Assembly: GCF_014694385.1 (NCBI RefSeq)
Contig: NZ_JAAOCA010000017.1
Location: 59,862-123,861, forward strand
Direction: 5' to 3'
DNA length: 64,000 nt
DNA from: Pseudomonas typographi
GTDB taxonomy: Bacteria; Pseudomonadota; Gammaproteobacteria; Pseudomonadales; Pseudomonadaceae
The position numbers and the translations under genes are program-made. Of this stretch, positions 8,719-16,340 are shown in pieces; position 1 is the first letter of the stretch; each line of letters begins with the position of its first letter. The notes below the pieces were generated by a model that was not told the origin of the DNA, searched no databases, and saw only the letters and a list, made by a program, of their open reading frames with translations.

Positions 8719-10221
8719 TTACTCCACCACCAGGGTAAAGTCCAACCGCGCCAGCCACAGCGCTTCCTGGTCGAAATCGGCTTGGGTCAGTTGGTTGTTC
8801 TGCAGCCAGCCATTGGGGAAGGTCACTTGCAAGCTATTGCCGTTGGCTTTTAATGCCACCTCCGGCATTTGTTGGGTGCCACGGATGTGGTGGAACAGAA
8901 TGGCGAAGCGCAGCAGCACGCACAGGCGGATCAATTTGATACCGTCATCGCCGAACTCGGCGAATTTGTCGCGCGGGATGTTGCGCCGGTGGCCACGCAC
9001 CAGCAGCGCGAGCATTTGCTGGTCTTCGCGGGAGAAGCCGGCAAGGTCGGAATGTTCGATCAGGTAGGCGCCGTGCTTGTGGTAATGGTAGTGGGCGATA
9101 TCGAGGCCGACTTCGTGTACCTTCGCCGCCCAACCGAGCAAATCGCGCCAGATGCCGCCTTCCAAGCCCCATGCCGCGGCGACCTGATCGAACGCCTGCA
9201 GCGCTTTGCGCTCCACCCGCTCTGCCTGGCGACGGTCGACGTGATAGCGGTCCATCAAGAAATTGAGCGTGCGCTCGCGTACATCTTCGTGCTGGTGGCG
9301 GCCCATGAGGTCGTAAAGTACCCCTTCGCGCAGGGCGCCCTCGCAATGGTCCATGCGCTGCACCGCGACAGCATCGAAAATCGCTTCGAGAATAGCCAAG
9401 CCCGCCGGGAAAATACCGCGGCGGTCAGGCTTGATGCCATCGAAGTCGATTTTGTCGACATCGCCCAGCTTGAACAGCTTGCGCTTGAGCCAGGCCACGC
9501 CGTCCGCGGTGACCTCGCCCGAGGTTTGCCCGCTGGCCTTCAGCGCTGCGCCGATAGCCCGGATGGTGCCCGATGAGCCTATGGCTTCGTCCCAACCCAG
9601 GCGATGAATGGCGGTTTCGATGTTCATGATTTCCAGGCGCGCTGCGGTGTACGCCTGGGCATAGCGCGCCTGGGTGATCTTACCGTCGCGAAAATAGCGC
9701 TGGGTAAAGCTTACGCAGCCCATCTGTAGGCTTTCGCGCATCAACGGCTCGAAGTGCTGGCCAATGATGAACTCGGTGCTGCCGCCACCAATGTCGGTGA
9801 CCAGGCGCTTGCCCGGGGTATCGGCCAGGGTGTGTGACACCCCCAGGTAAATCAGCCGTGCTTCCTCGCGCCCGGAAATCACCTCTACCGGGTGGCCCAA
9901 GATGGCTTCTGCGCGGCGGATGAATTCGCCGCGGTTGCGCGCCTCGCGCAAGGCGTTGGTGCCAACGATGCGCACCGCCCCCAACGGCAGCCCATTGATC
10001 AGCTGCGCAAAGCGCTTCAAGCAATCCAGCCCGCGCTGGATGGCCTCTTCGGTGAGCTTGCGGTTTTCATCGATGCCGGCCGCCAGTTGTACCTTTTCGC
10101 CGAGCCGTTCGAGAATGCGTATATCGCCCTGGTGCGGCTTGGCGACCACCATGTGGAAGCTGTTCGAGCCCAAGTCGATGGCGGCGATCAGGGACAGGTG
10201 CTTGGCTTTGAGTGGTGGCAT
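8719..10221 (-). CDS. ppx: Exopolyphosphatase
   Basis: Protein of 500 residues from the ATG at 10221 ([20 protein letters not shown]). It belongs to the ASKHA/Ppx-GppA fold: phosphate-1 motif [13 protein letters not shown] (about 13-25), Glu of [12 protein letters not shown] and phosphate-2 motif [14 protein letters not shown]-terminal HD-like region includes [18 protein letters not shown]. It hydrolyses terminal phosphates of polyphosphate and may act on pppGpp as GppA does. The length matches Ppx of gammaproteobacteria. It is convergent with ppk. Confidence 0.94.
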   Translation of the reverse strand: MPPLKAKHLSLIAAIDLGSNSFHMVVAKPHQGDIRILERLGEKVQLAAGIDENRKLTEEAIQRGLDCLKRFAQLINGLPLGAVRIVGTNALREARNRGEFIRRAEAILGHPVEVISGREEARLIYLGVSHTLADTPGKRLVTDIGGGSTEFIIGQHFEPLMRESLQMGCVSFTQRYFRDGKITQARYAQAYTAARLEIMNIETAIHRLGWDEAIGSSGTIRAIGAALKASGQTSGEVTADGVAWLKRKLFKLGDVDKIDFDGIKPDRRGIFPAGLAILEAIFDAVAVQRMDHCEGALREGVLYDLMGRHQHEDVRERTLNFLMDRYHVDRRQAERVERKALQAFDQVAAAWGLEGGIWRDLLGWAAKVHEVGLDIAHYHYHKHGAYLIEHSDLAGFSREDQQMLALLVRGHRRNIPRDKFAEFGDDGIKLIRLCVLLRFAILFHHIRGTQQMPEVALKANGNSLQVTFPNGWLQNNQLTQADFDQEALWLARLDFTLVVE

Positions 10222-10296
10222 GTCGACGATTCTCGTAATCAAGACCGCCATCCTGCCATTTTCCAACCCGATCGCCAACGATGCTCGCCGTGGTGG

Positions 10297-11025
10297 CTAT
10301 TGCTGCATCCCGATGAATTGCGCCAGCTCAACGGTTTGCGGCTGGGCGAACAGTACCTTGGGGTCGCCGCTTTCATGGACCTTGCCCTGGTGCATGAACA
10401 CCAGTTTGTCGCCAACTTCGCGGGCAAAGCGCATTTCGTGGGTGACCATGACCAGGGTCATGCCATCGGCCGCCAACTGGCGCACCACGGCCAGCACTTC
10501 GTTGACCAGCTCCGGGTCCAGCGCGGAGGTGATTTCGTCGCATAGCAGCACCTTGGGCGACATCGCCAACGCCCGAGCTATCGCTACCCGCTGTTGCTGG
10601 CCACCGGAGAGGCGATCGGGAAACGCATCGAACTTCTCCGCCAGGCCCACTTTCTCAAGCACCTGCTGGGCCAGCTTCAGGGCTTGCTGGCGCGAGGCCT
10701 TCTTCACCACCTGAGGTGCCAACATCACATTTTCGCCCACCGACAGGTGCGGGAACAGGTTGAACTGCTGGAACACCATGCCCACGGTTTGGCGCAGGGT
10801 GCGTAAATCTGCACGGGCCGCATCCAGGTATTGCCCGTCCACTTCGATCACGCCGTCGTTGATCGACTCCAGGCCGTTGAGCGTGCGCAGCAGCGTACTC
10901 TTGCCCGAGCCGCTGCGGCCGATGATGGCCACCACCTGGCCCTGCTCTACGGTCAGGTCGATGCCTTTAAGAATGTGATGGTCGCCATAGTATTTATGCA
11001 AGGCAGACACTCTAAGCAGCGGCAT
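10297..11025 (-). CDS. Polar amino acid ABC transporter, ATP-binding protein
   Basis: The protein has 242 residues. Walker A GRSGSGKST (about 35-43), Q-loop FQQFNLFPHLSV, signature RLSGGQQQRVAIARALA, Walker B VLLCDEITSALDPE and H-loop VMVTHEM are all present. This is the GlnQ/HisP class that energises uptake of polar amino acids with two permeases and a periplasmic binding protein, all encoded just upstream on the same strand. The ATG at 11025 overlaps the end of the permease gene (stop at 11012), consistent with translational coupling. Confidence 0.92.
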   Translation of the reverse strand: MPLLRVSALHKYYGDHHILKGIDLTVEQGQVVAIIGRSGSGKSTLLRTLNGLESINDGVIEVDGQYLDAARADLRTLRQTVGMVFQQFNLFPHLSVGENVMLAPQVVKKASRQQALKLAQQVLEKVGLAEKFDAFPDRLSGGQQQRVAIARALAMSPKVLLCDEITSALDPELVNEVLAVVRQLAADGMTLVMVTHEMRFAREVGDKLVFMHQGKVHESGDPKVLFAQPQTVELAQFIGMQQ

Positions 11026-11659
11026 GAAGCCTCCTTTCCAGGTAGCGTGCACTCAGCGACAGTGGGTAGCAGAGCAGAAAGTAACCCAAGGCCACCAGGC
11101 CATAGACCAGGAACGGCTCGAAGGTGGCGTTGGCGATCATGCCGCCGGTTTTGGTGAGTTCGGTAAAACCGATGATCGAGGTGACGGCGGTGCCCTTGAC
11201 CACCTGCACCGAAAACCCCACGGTCGGCGCAATGGCAATGCGCAGGGCCTGAGGCAAGACCACGTGGCGCAGTTGCTCGTAGCGGTTCAGGGCCAAGGTG
11301 GCCGACGCTTCCCATTGCCCGCGTGGGATCGCCTCAACGCAGCCACGCCAGATTTCGGCCAGGTAGGCGCTGGTGAACAGTGTGAGGGCGATCGCCGCCG
11401 CGGCCCAGGGCGAAATGTCGTGGCCGAGCAGGGCACCGCCGAAGAACACCAAAAACAATTGCATCAGTAACGGGGTGCCCTGGAACAGGTCGATCCAGGT
11501 ACGCGCTAAGTTGCGCGGCAGGCCATGGTCGGAAATACGCATCACCATCACCAGCAAGCCCACCGCCGCGCCGCCGGCAAACGCCACCAGCGACAGTGCC
11601 AAGGTCCATTGCAGGCCGGTGATCAGGTTGCGCACGATATCCCAAAGGGTGAAATCCAT
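11012..11659 (-). CDS. Polar amino acid ABC transporter, permease 2
   Basis: The protein has 215 residues and about five membrane helices. The HisMQ-type motif is near LVFFGGALLG and the EAA loop is EASATLALNRYEQLRHVVLPQALRIA (about 133-158), which docks to the ATPase. Start and stop overlap the previous permease as TGATG at 11657-11661. With its partner it forms the membrane channel of the importer. Confidence 0.92.
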   Translation of the reverse strand: MDFTLWDIVRNLITGLQWTLALSLVAFAGGAAVGLLVMVMRISDHGLPRNLARTWIDLFQGTPLLMQLFLVFFGGALLGHDISPWAAAAIALTLFTSAYLAEIWRGCVEAIPRGQWEASATLALNRYEQLRHVVLPQALRIAIAPTVGFSVQVVKGTAVTSIIGFTELTKTGGMIANATFEPFLVYGLVALGYFLLCYPLSLSARYLERRLHAAA

Positions 11660-12324
11660 CAGCGGTTCCTCATGATGAAGCGGCGCCCGATCCAGTTGAG
11701 CAACAGCCGCACCGCAATGGCCATGAGCAGATACACGAGGGTGGTCAGTAAATAGGTTTCGAAGGCGCGAAAGTTGCGTGATTGGATGAAGTTGGCCCAG
11801 AAACTCAGTTCTTGCGTAGCGATCTGCGAACACACCGCCGAGCCCAGCATCACGATGATGATCTGGCTCGACAACGCCGGCCACACCTTGCCCAGCGCCG
11901 GCTTGAGCACCACGTGGCGAAACGCCTCGGCGCGGGTCATGGCCAGGGCGGCGGCGGCTTCGAATTGCCCATGGGGAACGGCCTGGATGCCGGCGCGGAT
12001 AATCTCGGTGCTGTACGCCCCCAGGTTCAGGACCATCGCCAGCACGGCCGCCTGCCATTCGCTGAGCTGCACCCCCAGCGACGGTAGCCCGAAAAAGATG
12101 AAGAACAACTGCACGATGAACGGTGTGTTACGGACCAACTCCACGTATACGCCGAACACCTGGGCGAACGGGCGCAGCCGCCAGGCCCGCGACACGCCAC
12201 CGAGAATGCCCAGTGCAACCCCTAGCACCGCGCCGATGGCGGTGAGTTCAAGGGTGAAAAACGCCCCTTTGAGCAGCAGGTCGGTGTGGGCGAGTACCGG
12301 TTGGAAATCAAAGCGATAGGCCAT
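11659..12324 (-). CDS. Polar amino acid ABC transporter, permease 1
   Basis: The protein has 221 residues. The HisM/GlnP family motif VELVRNTPFIVQLFFIFFG is at about 60-78. The EAA loop is EAAAALAMTRAEAFRHVVLKPAL (about 126-148). About five membrane segments are visible, with basic residues at the C-terminus. It is the first permease after the binding-protein gene (14-base gap) and is coupled to the second permease by a 1-base overlap. Substrate specificity is set by the binding protein. Confidence 0.92.
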   Translation of the reverse strand: MAYRFDFQPVLAHTDLLLKGAFFTLELTAIGAVLGVALGILGGVSRAWRLRPFAQVFGVYVELVRNTPFIVQLFFIFFGLPSLGVQLSEWQAAVLAMVLNLGAYSTEIIRAGIQAVPHGQFEAAAALAMTRAEAFRHVVLKPALGKVWPALSSQIIIVMLGSAVCSQIATQELSFWANFIQSRNFRAFETYLLTTLVYLLMAIAVRLLLNWIGRRFIMRNR

Positions 12325-12338
12325 GGGTGACTCGCAGG

Positions 12339-13124
12339 TCAGAGGTCTGCCGGCAGCGGTTGCTTCAGCCAGGTTTGGCTGTTCTTGTCGAGGCTGCCGT
12401 CGGCGTGGGCGGCGTCGATGATCTCATTCACCTTGGCCAACAGCTGCGGCTCATTCTTGTTCAGGCCTACGTAAACGGGCGAGTCTTTCAACTTGATCTT
12501 CATCGCCGGGATACGTTTGGGGTTACGTTCGCTGATGGCCGTCATCACCACGTTACCGCTGGCAATCAGATCGGTTTGGCCGGCGAGGTACGCGGCGATG
12601 GTCGAGTTGTTGTCTTCGAAACGCTTGATGATCGCTTCTGGTGGCGCCACTTTGCTCAACTCGATGTCTTCGATAGCACCGCGGGTTACGCTGATGGTCT
12701 TGCCCTTGAGTGCATCGAGGCTGCCGATAGCGACGTCCGGCGGCCCGAACACCGCCAAGTAGAACGGCGCATAGGGTTTGGAAAAGTCGATGACTTGCTC
12801 GCGCTCGGGGTTCTTGCCCAGGCTTGATATGACCAGGTCGACCTTGCCGGTGGTCAGGAACGGAATGCGGTTGGTGCTATTGACCGGCGTAAGCTCCAGC
12901 TTCACGTTCAGGCGCTGCGCGAGCAGGGCGGCGGTGTCGATATCCAGGCCACGGGGTTTCATGTCGGGGCCCACCGAGCCGAACGGTGGGAAGTCTTGCG
13001 GCACGGCGACTTTCAATGTGCCGCGCTGGGTGATGTCGCTCAAGCCGTCGGCGTGCGCCAAGGGTTGCAACAAGGCGCTGGCCGCAAGCAGCGCAGCGAA
13101 CACGGCGGTGGAGCGCTTAAGCAT
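12339..13124 (-). CDS. Periplasmic amino acid-binding protein of ABC transporter
   Basis: Protein of 261 residues starting MLKRSTAVFAALLAASALLQ. The signal peptide is about 25 residues, cleaved near AHA-DG. It has the SBP_bac_3 fold: GTLKVAVPQDFPPFG start, the PRGLDIDTAALLAQRLNV segment and DFSKPYAPFYLAVF. The Arg and Asp residues expected to hold an amino-acid backbone are in place, but the side-chain preference cannot be read. It is the promoter-proximal gene of the four-gene operon, divergent from the GntR regulator. Confidence 0.9.
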   Translation of the reverse strand: MLKRSTAVFAALLAASALLQPLAHADGLSDITQRGTLKVAVPQDFPPFGSVGPDMKPRGLDIDTAALLAQRLNVKLELTPVNSTNRIPFLTTGKVDLVISSLGKNPEREQVIDFSKPYAPFYLAVFGPPDVAIGSLDALKGKTISVTRGAIEDIELSKVAPPEAIIKRFEDNNSTIAAYLAGQTDLIASGNVVMTAISERNPKRIPAMKIKLKDSPVYVGLNKNEPQLLAKVNEIIDAAHADGSLDKNSQTWLKQPLPADL

Positions 13125-13227
13125 CGGTAGATCTCCGGGGCGGGGGGGCTGAAACTGCCCAGTGCACAGGCCGTGCCAGTACTGGCGGGGGCGCATCAAA
13201 CGCCCGAAGCTCTGGCCTTGGCGGTCT

Positions 13228-13244
13228 TACTGGTCTGAACAGTT
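13228..13244. promoter_or_regulatory. Candidate FadR/PdhR-type operator
   Basis: TACTGGTCTGAACAGTT is a near-palindrome (12 of the 15 central bases symmetric). It resembles the operators of FadR/PdhR-type GntR regulators (ACTGGTCNGACC-like core). It lies in the 249-base region between the ABC operon start (13124) and the GntR/FCD gene (13374), where it could control both. Confidence 0.5.
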
Positions 13245-13317
13245 CGCAACCCCCTTTGGCGCTGCTTGCACCGTTTTGGGCCAGTGTACATGGGGCTGCG
13301 CCAGTTCTGGGCGTGGC

Positions 13318-13344
13318 TTGCAGTCGTGTCGCAATCACTATAAA
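13318..13344 (+). promoter_or_regulatory. Candidate sigma70 promoter of the GntR gene
   Basis: TTGCAG (13318-13323) and TATAAA (13339-13344) are 15 bases apart, a short spacer. The -10 lies 29 bases before the ATG. The putative operator is 75 bases upstream of the -35. Confidence 0.4.
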
Positions 13345-13373
13345 ACACAACTTTCTCAAGCGCTGACCCGACG

Positions 13374-14072
13374 ATGAACTCGCTTACCCGTGCCGTACCT
13401 GAACTGGCCCTGGCCGGCATCCGCAAACTGATCGCCGAGAACGGTTATGGCCCTGGCGATGTATTGCCGTCGCAACGCGACTTGGCTGTGCAGTTGGGGG
13501 TAAGCCGGGCCTCGTTGCGCGAAGCGCTGTCGTCGCTCAGCGCGTTGGGGCTGGTGAACGTGCAACCGGGGAAAGGGGTGTTCGTACAGGCCCCAGAGGG
13601 CCCGATGCCCGAAGCGGCCTGGCCGTTCGCCGCGCAGGCCGGCGCGGCGGATATCTTCCAACTGCGCTATGCCCTGGAGGGGTTTTGCGCGGGGCTGGCA
13701 GCGGCCACCCTCAGTACCGATGACCTGGACATACTCGAAGATAACGTTTGCCAACTGCGTACCGAATTGCGCAACGGTGATTTCGACGCCGCAGGGCGCT
13801 TGGACTTCGACTTTCACCAGCGCATTCTTTGGGCCAGTGGCAACCAAGCGATCGCCGGCATACTCAGCGCCCGTGCCGACCTTTACCTCGAGAGCCAAAA
13901 GCTGCCATTCATACGCGCCGAGCGGGCCATGGAAACCTGGGCCGAGCACCGCAAAATACTCCGGGGGCTGGCTCGCCGCGCGGCCGCCTCGGCGCAAAAA
14001 GCCATGCGCGACCACGTGCGTAACGCAGCATTGCGCACCGGTATAGCGTTCGTCGTGCCCAGCACTGATTAG
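13374..14072 (+). CDS. GntR family transcriptional regulator, FadR/FCD subfamily
   Basis: Protein of 232 residues. The winged helix-turn-helix (about 10-75) includes LPSQRDLAVQLGVSRASLREALSSLSALGLV. The C-terminal all-helical FCD domain (about 85-225) has the expected DFDFHQRILWASGN metal/ligand helix and a late AMRDHV histidine. FCD regulators usually sense carboxylates or amino acids and repress a neighbouring operon. Divergence from the ABC importer and a symmetric site between them make that operon the likely target. Confidence 0.88.
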   Translation: MNSLTRAVPELALAGIRKLIAENGYGPGDVLPSQRDLAVQLGVSRASLREALSSLSALGLVNVQPGKGVFVQAPEGPMPEAAWPFAAQAGAADIFQLRYALEGFCAGLAAATLSTDDLDILEDNVCQLRTELRNGDFDAAGRLDFDFHQRILWASGNQAIAGILSARADLYLESQKLPFIRAERAMETWAEHRKILRGLARRAAASAQKAMRDHVRNAALRTGIAFVVPSTD

Positions 14073-14182
14073 CCCGGCAGGCCAAGGCTATAGTGACACT
14101 CAATCATCGAAGCCTTTCGGCAGCGCCCAGGTAGGGCTATGATGGCGTAACTTTATTTTCGTTTCGAAACACGGAGACACCC

Positions 14183-14512
14183 ATGAGCAGCGAGAAAATC
14201 AAGCACGTTACCGACGCAAGCTTCGACGCCGACGTGCTGAAGGCGGAGAAGCCCGTGCTGGTCGATTACTGGGCAGAGTGGTGCGGCCCGTGCAAAATGA
14301 TCGCCCCGGTGCTGGACGAACTCGCCGGTACCTACGACGGCAAAGTCACCATCGCCAAGCTGAACATCGACGACAACCAGGAAACCCCGGCCAAGCATGG
14401 CGTTCGCGGTATCCCCACCTTGATGCTGTTCAAGAACGGCGAAGTGGCTGCCACCAAGGTTGGTGCGCTGTCGAAGTCACAGTTGGCGGCGTTCCTCGAC
14501 GCGAATATCTGA
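14183..14512 (+). CDS. trxA: Thioredoxin 1
   Basis: Protein of 109 residues. The active site is [13 protein letters not shown] (Cys33 and Cys36), with the cis-Pro loop [14 protein letters not shown] (about 71-84). This is the standard cytoplasmic disulfide reductase length. It is reduced by thioredoxin reductase and serves ribonucleotide reductase, PAPS reductase and repair of oxidised proteins. SD: ACGGAGAC about 5 bases before ATG. trxA directly upstream of rho is the usual gammaproteobacterial order. Confidence 0.97.
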   Translation: MSSEKIKHVTDASFDADVLKAEKPVLVDYWAEWCGPCKMIAPVLDELAGTYDGKVTIAKLNIDDNQETPAKHGVRGIPTLMLFKNGEVAATKVGALSKSQLAAFLDANI

Positions 14513-14861
14513 GTCCTCCCTGTCCATGGTGACCAGGTGCGCTGAATAGTTGCGCACCGGCCACGGGTTCAGCGGTCGGCTGCGCGCTTTTGCGGGCGCC
14601 GTTACTGCGTTCGCTCGTCAATGTTTATGCGGTTTATGCGAACCTTCGAGGCACCGCACCGGTAGGTTTTTTTCTGCCAAGGTGCTTGCCGCCTGGCCAT
14701 TGCGGTGTTACATTCGGCCTCGCCCTGGTTCCTCCAAGGCCCTCTGCTAGTCGCCGCCGACCCATTCCAAGTCGAATTTACGCGATCCTTCGCCTTCCTA
14801 CGGCGCGGCCTTTTCTAAGCCCAATGCTTAATCCCTCCATCCAGAACACGTCATTCCCTCT
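14513..14861 (+). other. trxA-rho intergenic region / rho leader, no gene seen
   Basis: These 349 bases carry no convincing ORF; frames across them have no SD or protein-like composition. Near the trxA end GGTGCGC (14536-14542) and GCGCACC (14552-14558) form a perfect 7-bp hairpin with a 9-base loop and no T-run. A T7 run lies at about 14665-14671. The length fits a long rho 5' leader. In E. coli the rho leader mediates Rho autoregulation by attenuation; whether that happens here is inference. Confidence 0.5.
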
Positions 14862-16121
14862 ATGAACCTGACTGAACTCAAGCAAAAGCCGATTACCGAT
14901 CTGCTCGAAATGGCCGAACAGATGGGCATTGAAAACATGGCCCGTTCGCGCAAACAGGATGTGATATTTGCCCTGTTGAAGAAACATGCCAAAAGCGGTG
15001 AAGAAATCTCCGGTGACGGCGTGCTGGAGATACTCCAGGATGGCTTCGGTTTTCTGCGCTCGGCCGATGCCTCTTACCTGGCCGGCCCTGATGACATCTA
15101 CGTTTCGCCCAGCCAGATCCGCCGCTTCAATTTGCGCACGGGCGACACTATCGTAGGCAAAATTCGCCCGCCTAAAGAAGGCGAGCGGTATTTCGCCCTG
15201 CTCAAGGTCGACTCGATCAACTTCGACCGCCCAGAAAACGCGAAGAACAAGATCCTGTTCGAAAACCTGACGCCGTTGTTCCCCAACGAGCGCTTGAAGA
15301 TGGAAGCCGGTAACGGCTCCACCGAAGACCTTACCGGCCGTGTAATCGACCTCTGTGCGCCGATTGGCAAGGGCCAGCGTGGTTTGATCGTAGCGCCGCC
15401 GAAGGCCGGCAAAACGATTATGCTGCAGAACATTGCCGCGAACATCACCCGTAATAACCCCGAATGCCACTTGATCGTTCTGCTGATCGACGAGCGCCCG
15501 GAAGAAGTCACCGAAATGCAGCGCACCGTGCGCGGCGAGGTGGTCGCCTCCACGTTCGATGAGCCGCCGACCCGCCACGTGCAGGTGGCCGAGATGGTGA
15601 TCGAAAAGGCCAAGCGGCTGGTGGAGCACAAAAAGGATGTGGTTATCCTGCTCGACTCCATCACCCGCCTGGCGCGCGCCTACAACACCGTGATCCCCAG
15701 CTCCGGCAAGGTGCTGACCGGTGGTGTCGACGCCCACGCCCTGGAAAAGCCCAAGCGCTTCTTCGGTGCCGCGCGCAATATCGAAGAAGGCGGTTCGCTG
15801 ACCATCATCGCTACTGCCCTGGTTGAAACTGGGTCGAAGATGGATGAAGTGATCTACGAAGAATTCAAAGGCACCGGTAACATGGAATTGCCGCTGGACC
15901 GCCGTATCGCAGAAAAGCGTGTATTCCCGGCCATCAATATCAACCGCTCCGGCACCCGCCGCGAAGAGTTGCTGACCGCCGACGATGAGCTGCAACGCAT
16001 GTGGATCCTGCGCAAGTTGTTGCACCCGATGGACGAGATCGCCGCGATCGAGTTCCTGATCGACAAGCTCAAGCAAACCAAGACCAACGACGAGTTCTTC
16101 TTGTCGATGAAGCGCAAATAA
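14862..16121 (+). CDS. rho: Transcription termination factor Rho
   Basis: Protein of 419 residues, the E. coli length. It has an N-terminal helix bundle [20 protein letters not shown] and an OSB RNA-binding domain with DGFGFLRS (about 62-69). The F1-type ATPase core shows Walker A APPKAGKT (about 179-186), Walker [17 protein letters not shown] and the Q/R-loop region. The C-terminal [18 protein letters not shown] is conserved. The hexameric helicase terminates unprotected transcripts. The gene is followed by repeat copy A and then a strong intrinsic terminator, so Rho's own mRNA ends without Rho. Confidence 0.98.
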   Translation: MNLTELKQKPITDLLEMAEQMGIENMARSRKQDVIFALLKKHAKSGEEISGDGVLEILQDGFGFLRSADASYLAGPDDIYVSPSQIRRFNLRTGDTIVGKIRPPKEGERYFALLKVDSINFDRPENAKNKILFENLTPLFPNERLKMEAGNGSTEDLTGRVIDLCAPIGKGQRGLIVAPPKAGKTIMLQNIAANITRNNPECHLIVLLIDERPEEVTEMQRTVRGEVVASTFDEPPTRHVQVAEMVIEKAKRLVEHKKDVVILLDSITRLARAYNTVIPSSGKVLTGGVDAHALEKPKRFFGAARNIEEGGSLTIIATALVETGSKMDEVIYEEFKGTGNMELPLDRRIAEKRVFPAININRSGTRREELLTADDELQRMWILRKLLHPMDEIAAIEFLIDKLKQTKTNDEFFLSMKRK

Positions 16122-16143
16122 GCTTTTTTGCTTCAATGGTCTG

Positions 16144-16269
16144 GTGTGGGTGTTCCAGAAGTTCGCACACGCCTTGGCGCAGGAATGGTGTTGCCTCGGG
16201 CAACACTGCCGCTGCCCTGCAGTAAAAGGCGCCGCCCACAGGGGGCCGCCAACTTCTGACACGCCACAC
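16144..16269. repeat. Dispersed inverted-repeat element, copy A
   Basis: 126 bases, starting 22 bases after the rho stop. Left end GTGTGGGTGTTCCAGAAGTT; the right end read in reverse gives GTGTGGCGTGTCAGAAGTTG. The ends are therefore imperfect terminal inverted repeats of about 23 bases. The interior shares a CAGTAAAAGGC-like core with copies C, D and E (GGCAGCAAAAGGC there). No coding potential. Confidence 0.7.
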
Positions 16270-16272
16270 TGC

Positions 16273-16303
16273 AATGGCGCCTTCATAAGAGGCGCCATTT
16301 TTT
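16273..16303 (+). terminator. Intrinsic terminator of rho
   Basis: AATGGCGCC and GGCGCCATT form a perfect 9-bp stem (16273-16281 with 16291-16299) with the 9-base loop TTCATAAGA, followed by TTTT. It lies 151 bases after the rho stop, between repeat A and the acyltransferase start. Confidence 0.88.
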
Positions 16304-16340
16304 GTTTCAGGCGGCGCCAAGGGAAACGACAAGGATGATT

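Noticed and set aside
14590..14865. 91-residue ORF in the trxA-rho gap, a possible leader peptide
   Set aside because: No SD, no conserved pattern, overlaps the rho start out of frame.
16139..16275. Target-site duplication CAATGG flanking repeat A
   Set aside because: The two copies are several bases away from the element ends and a 6-mer match is weak evidence.
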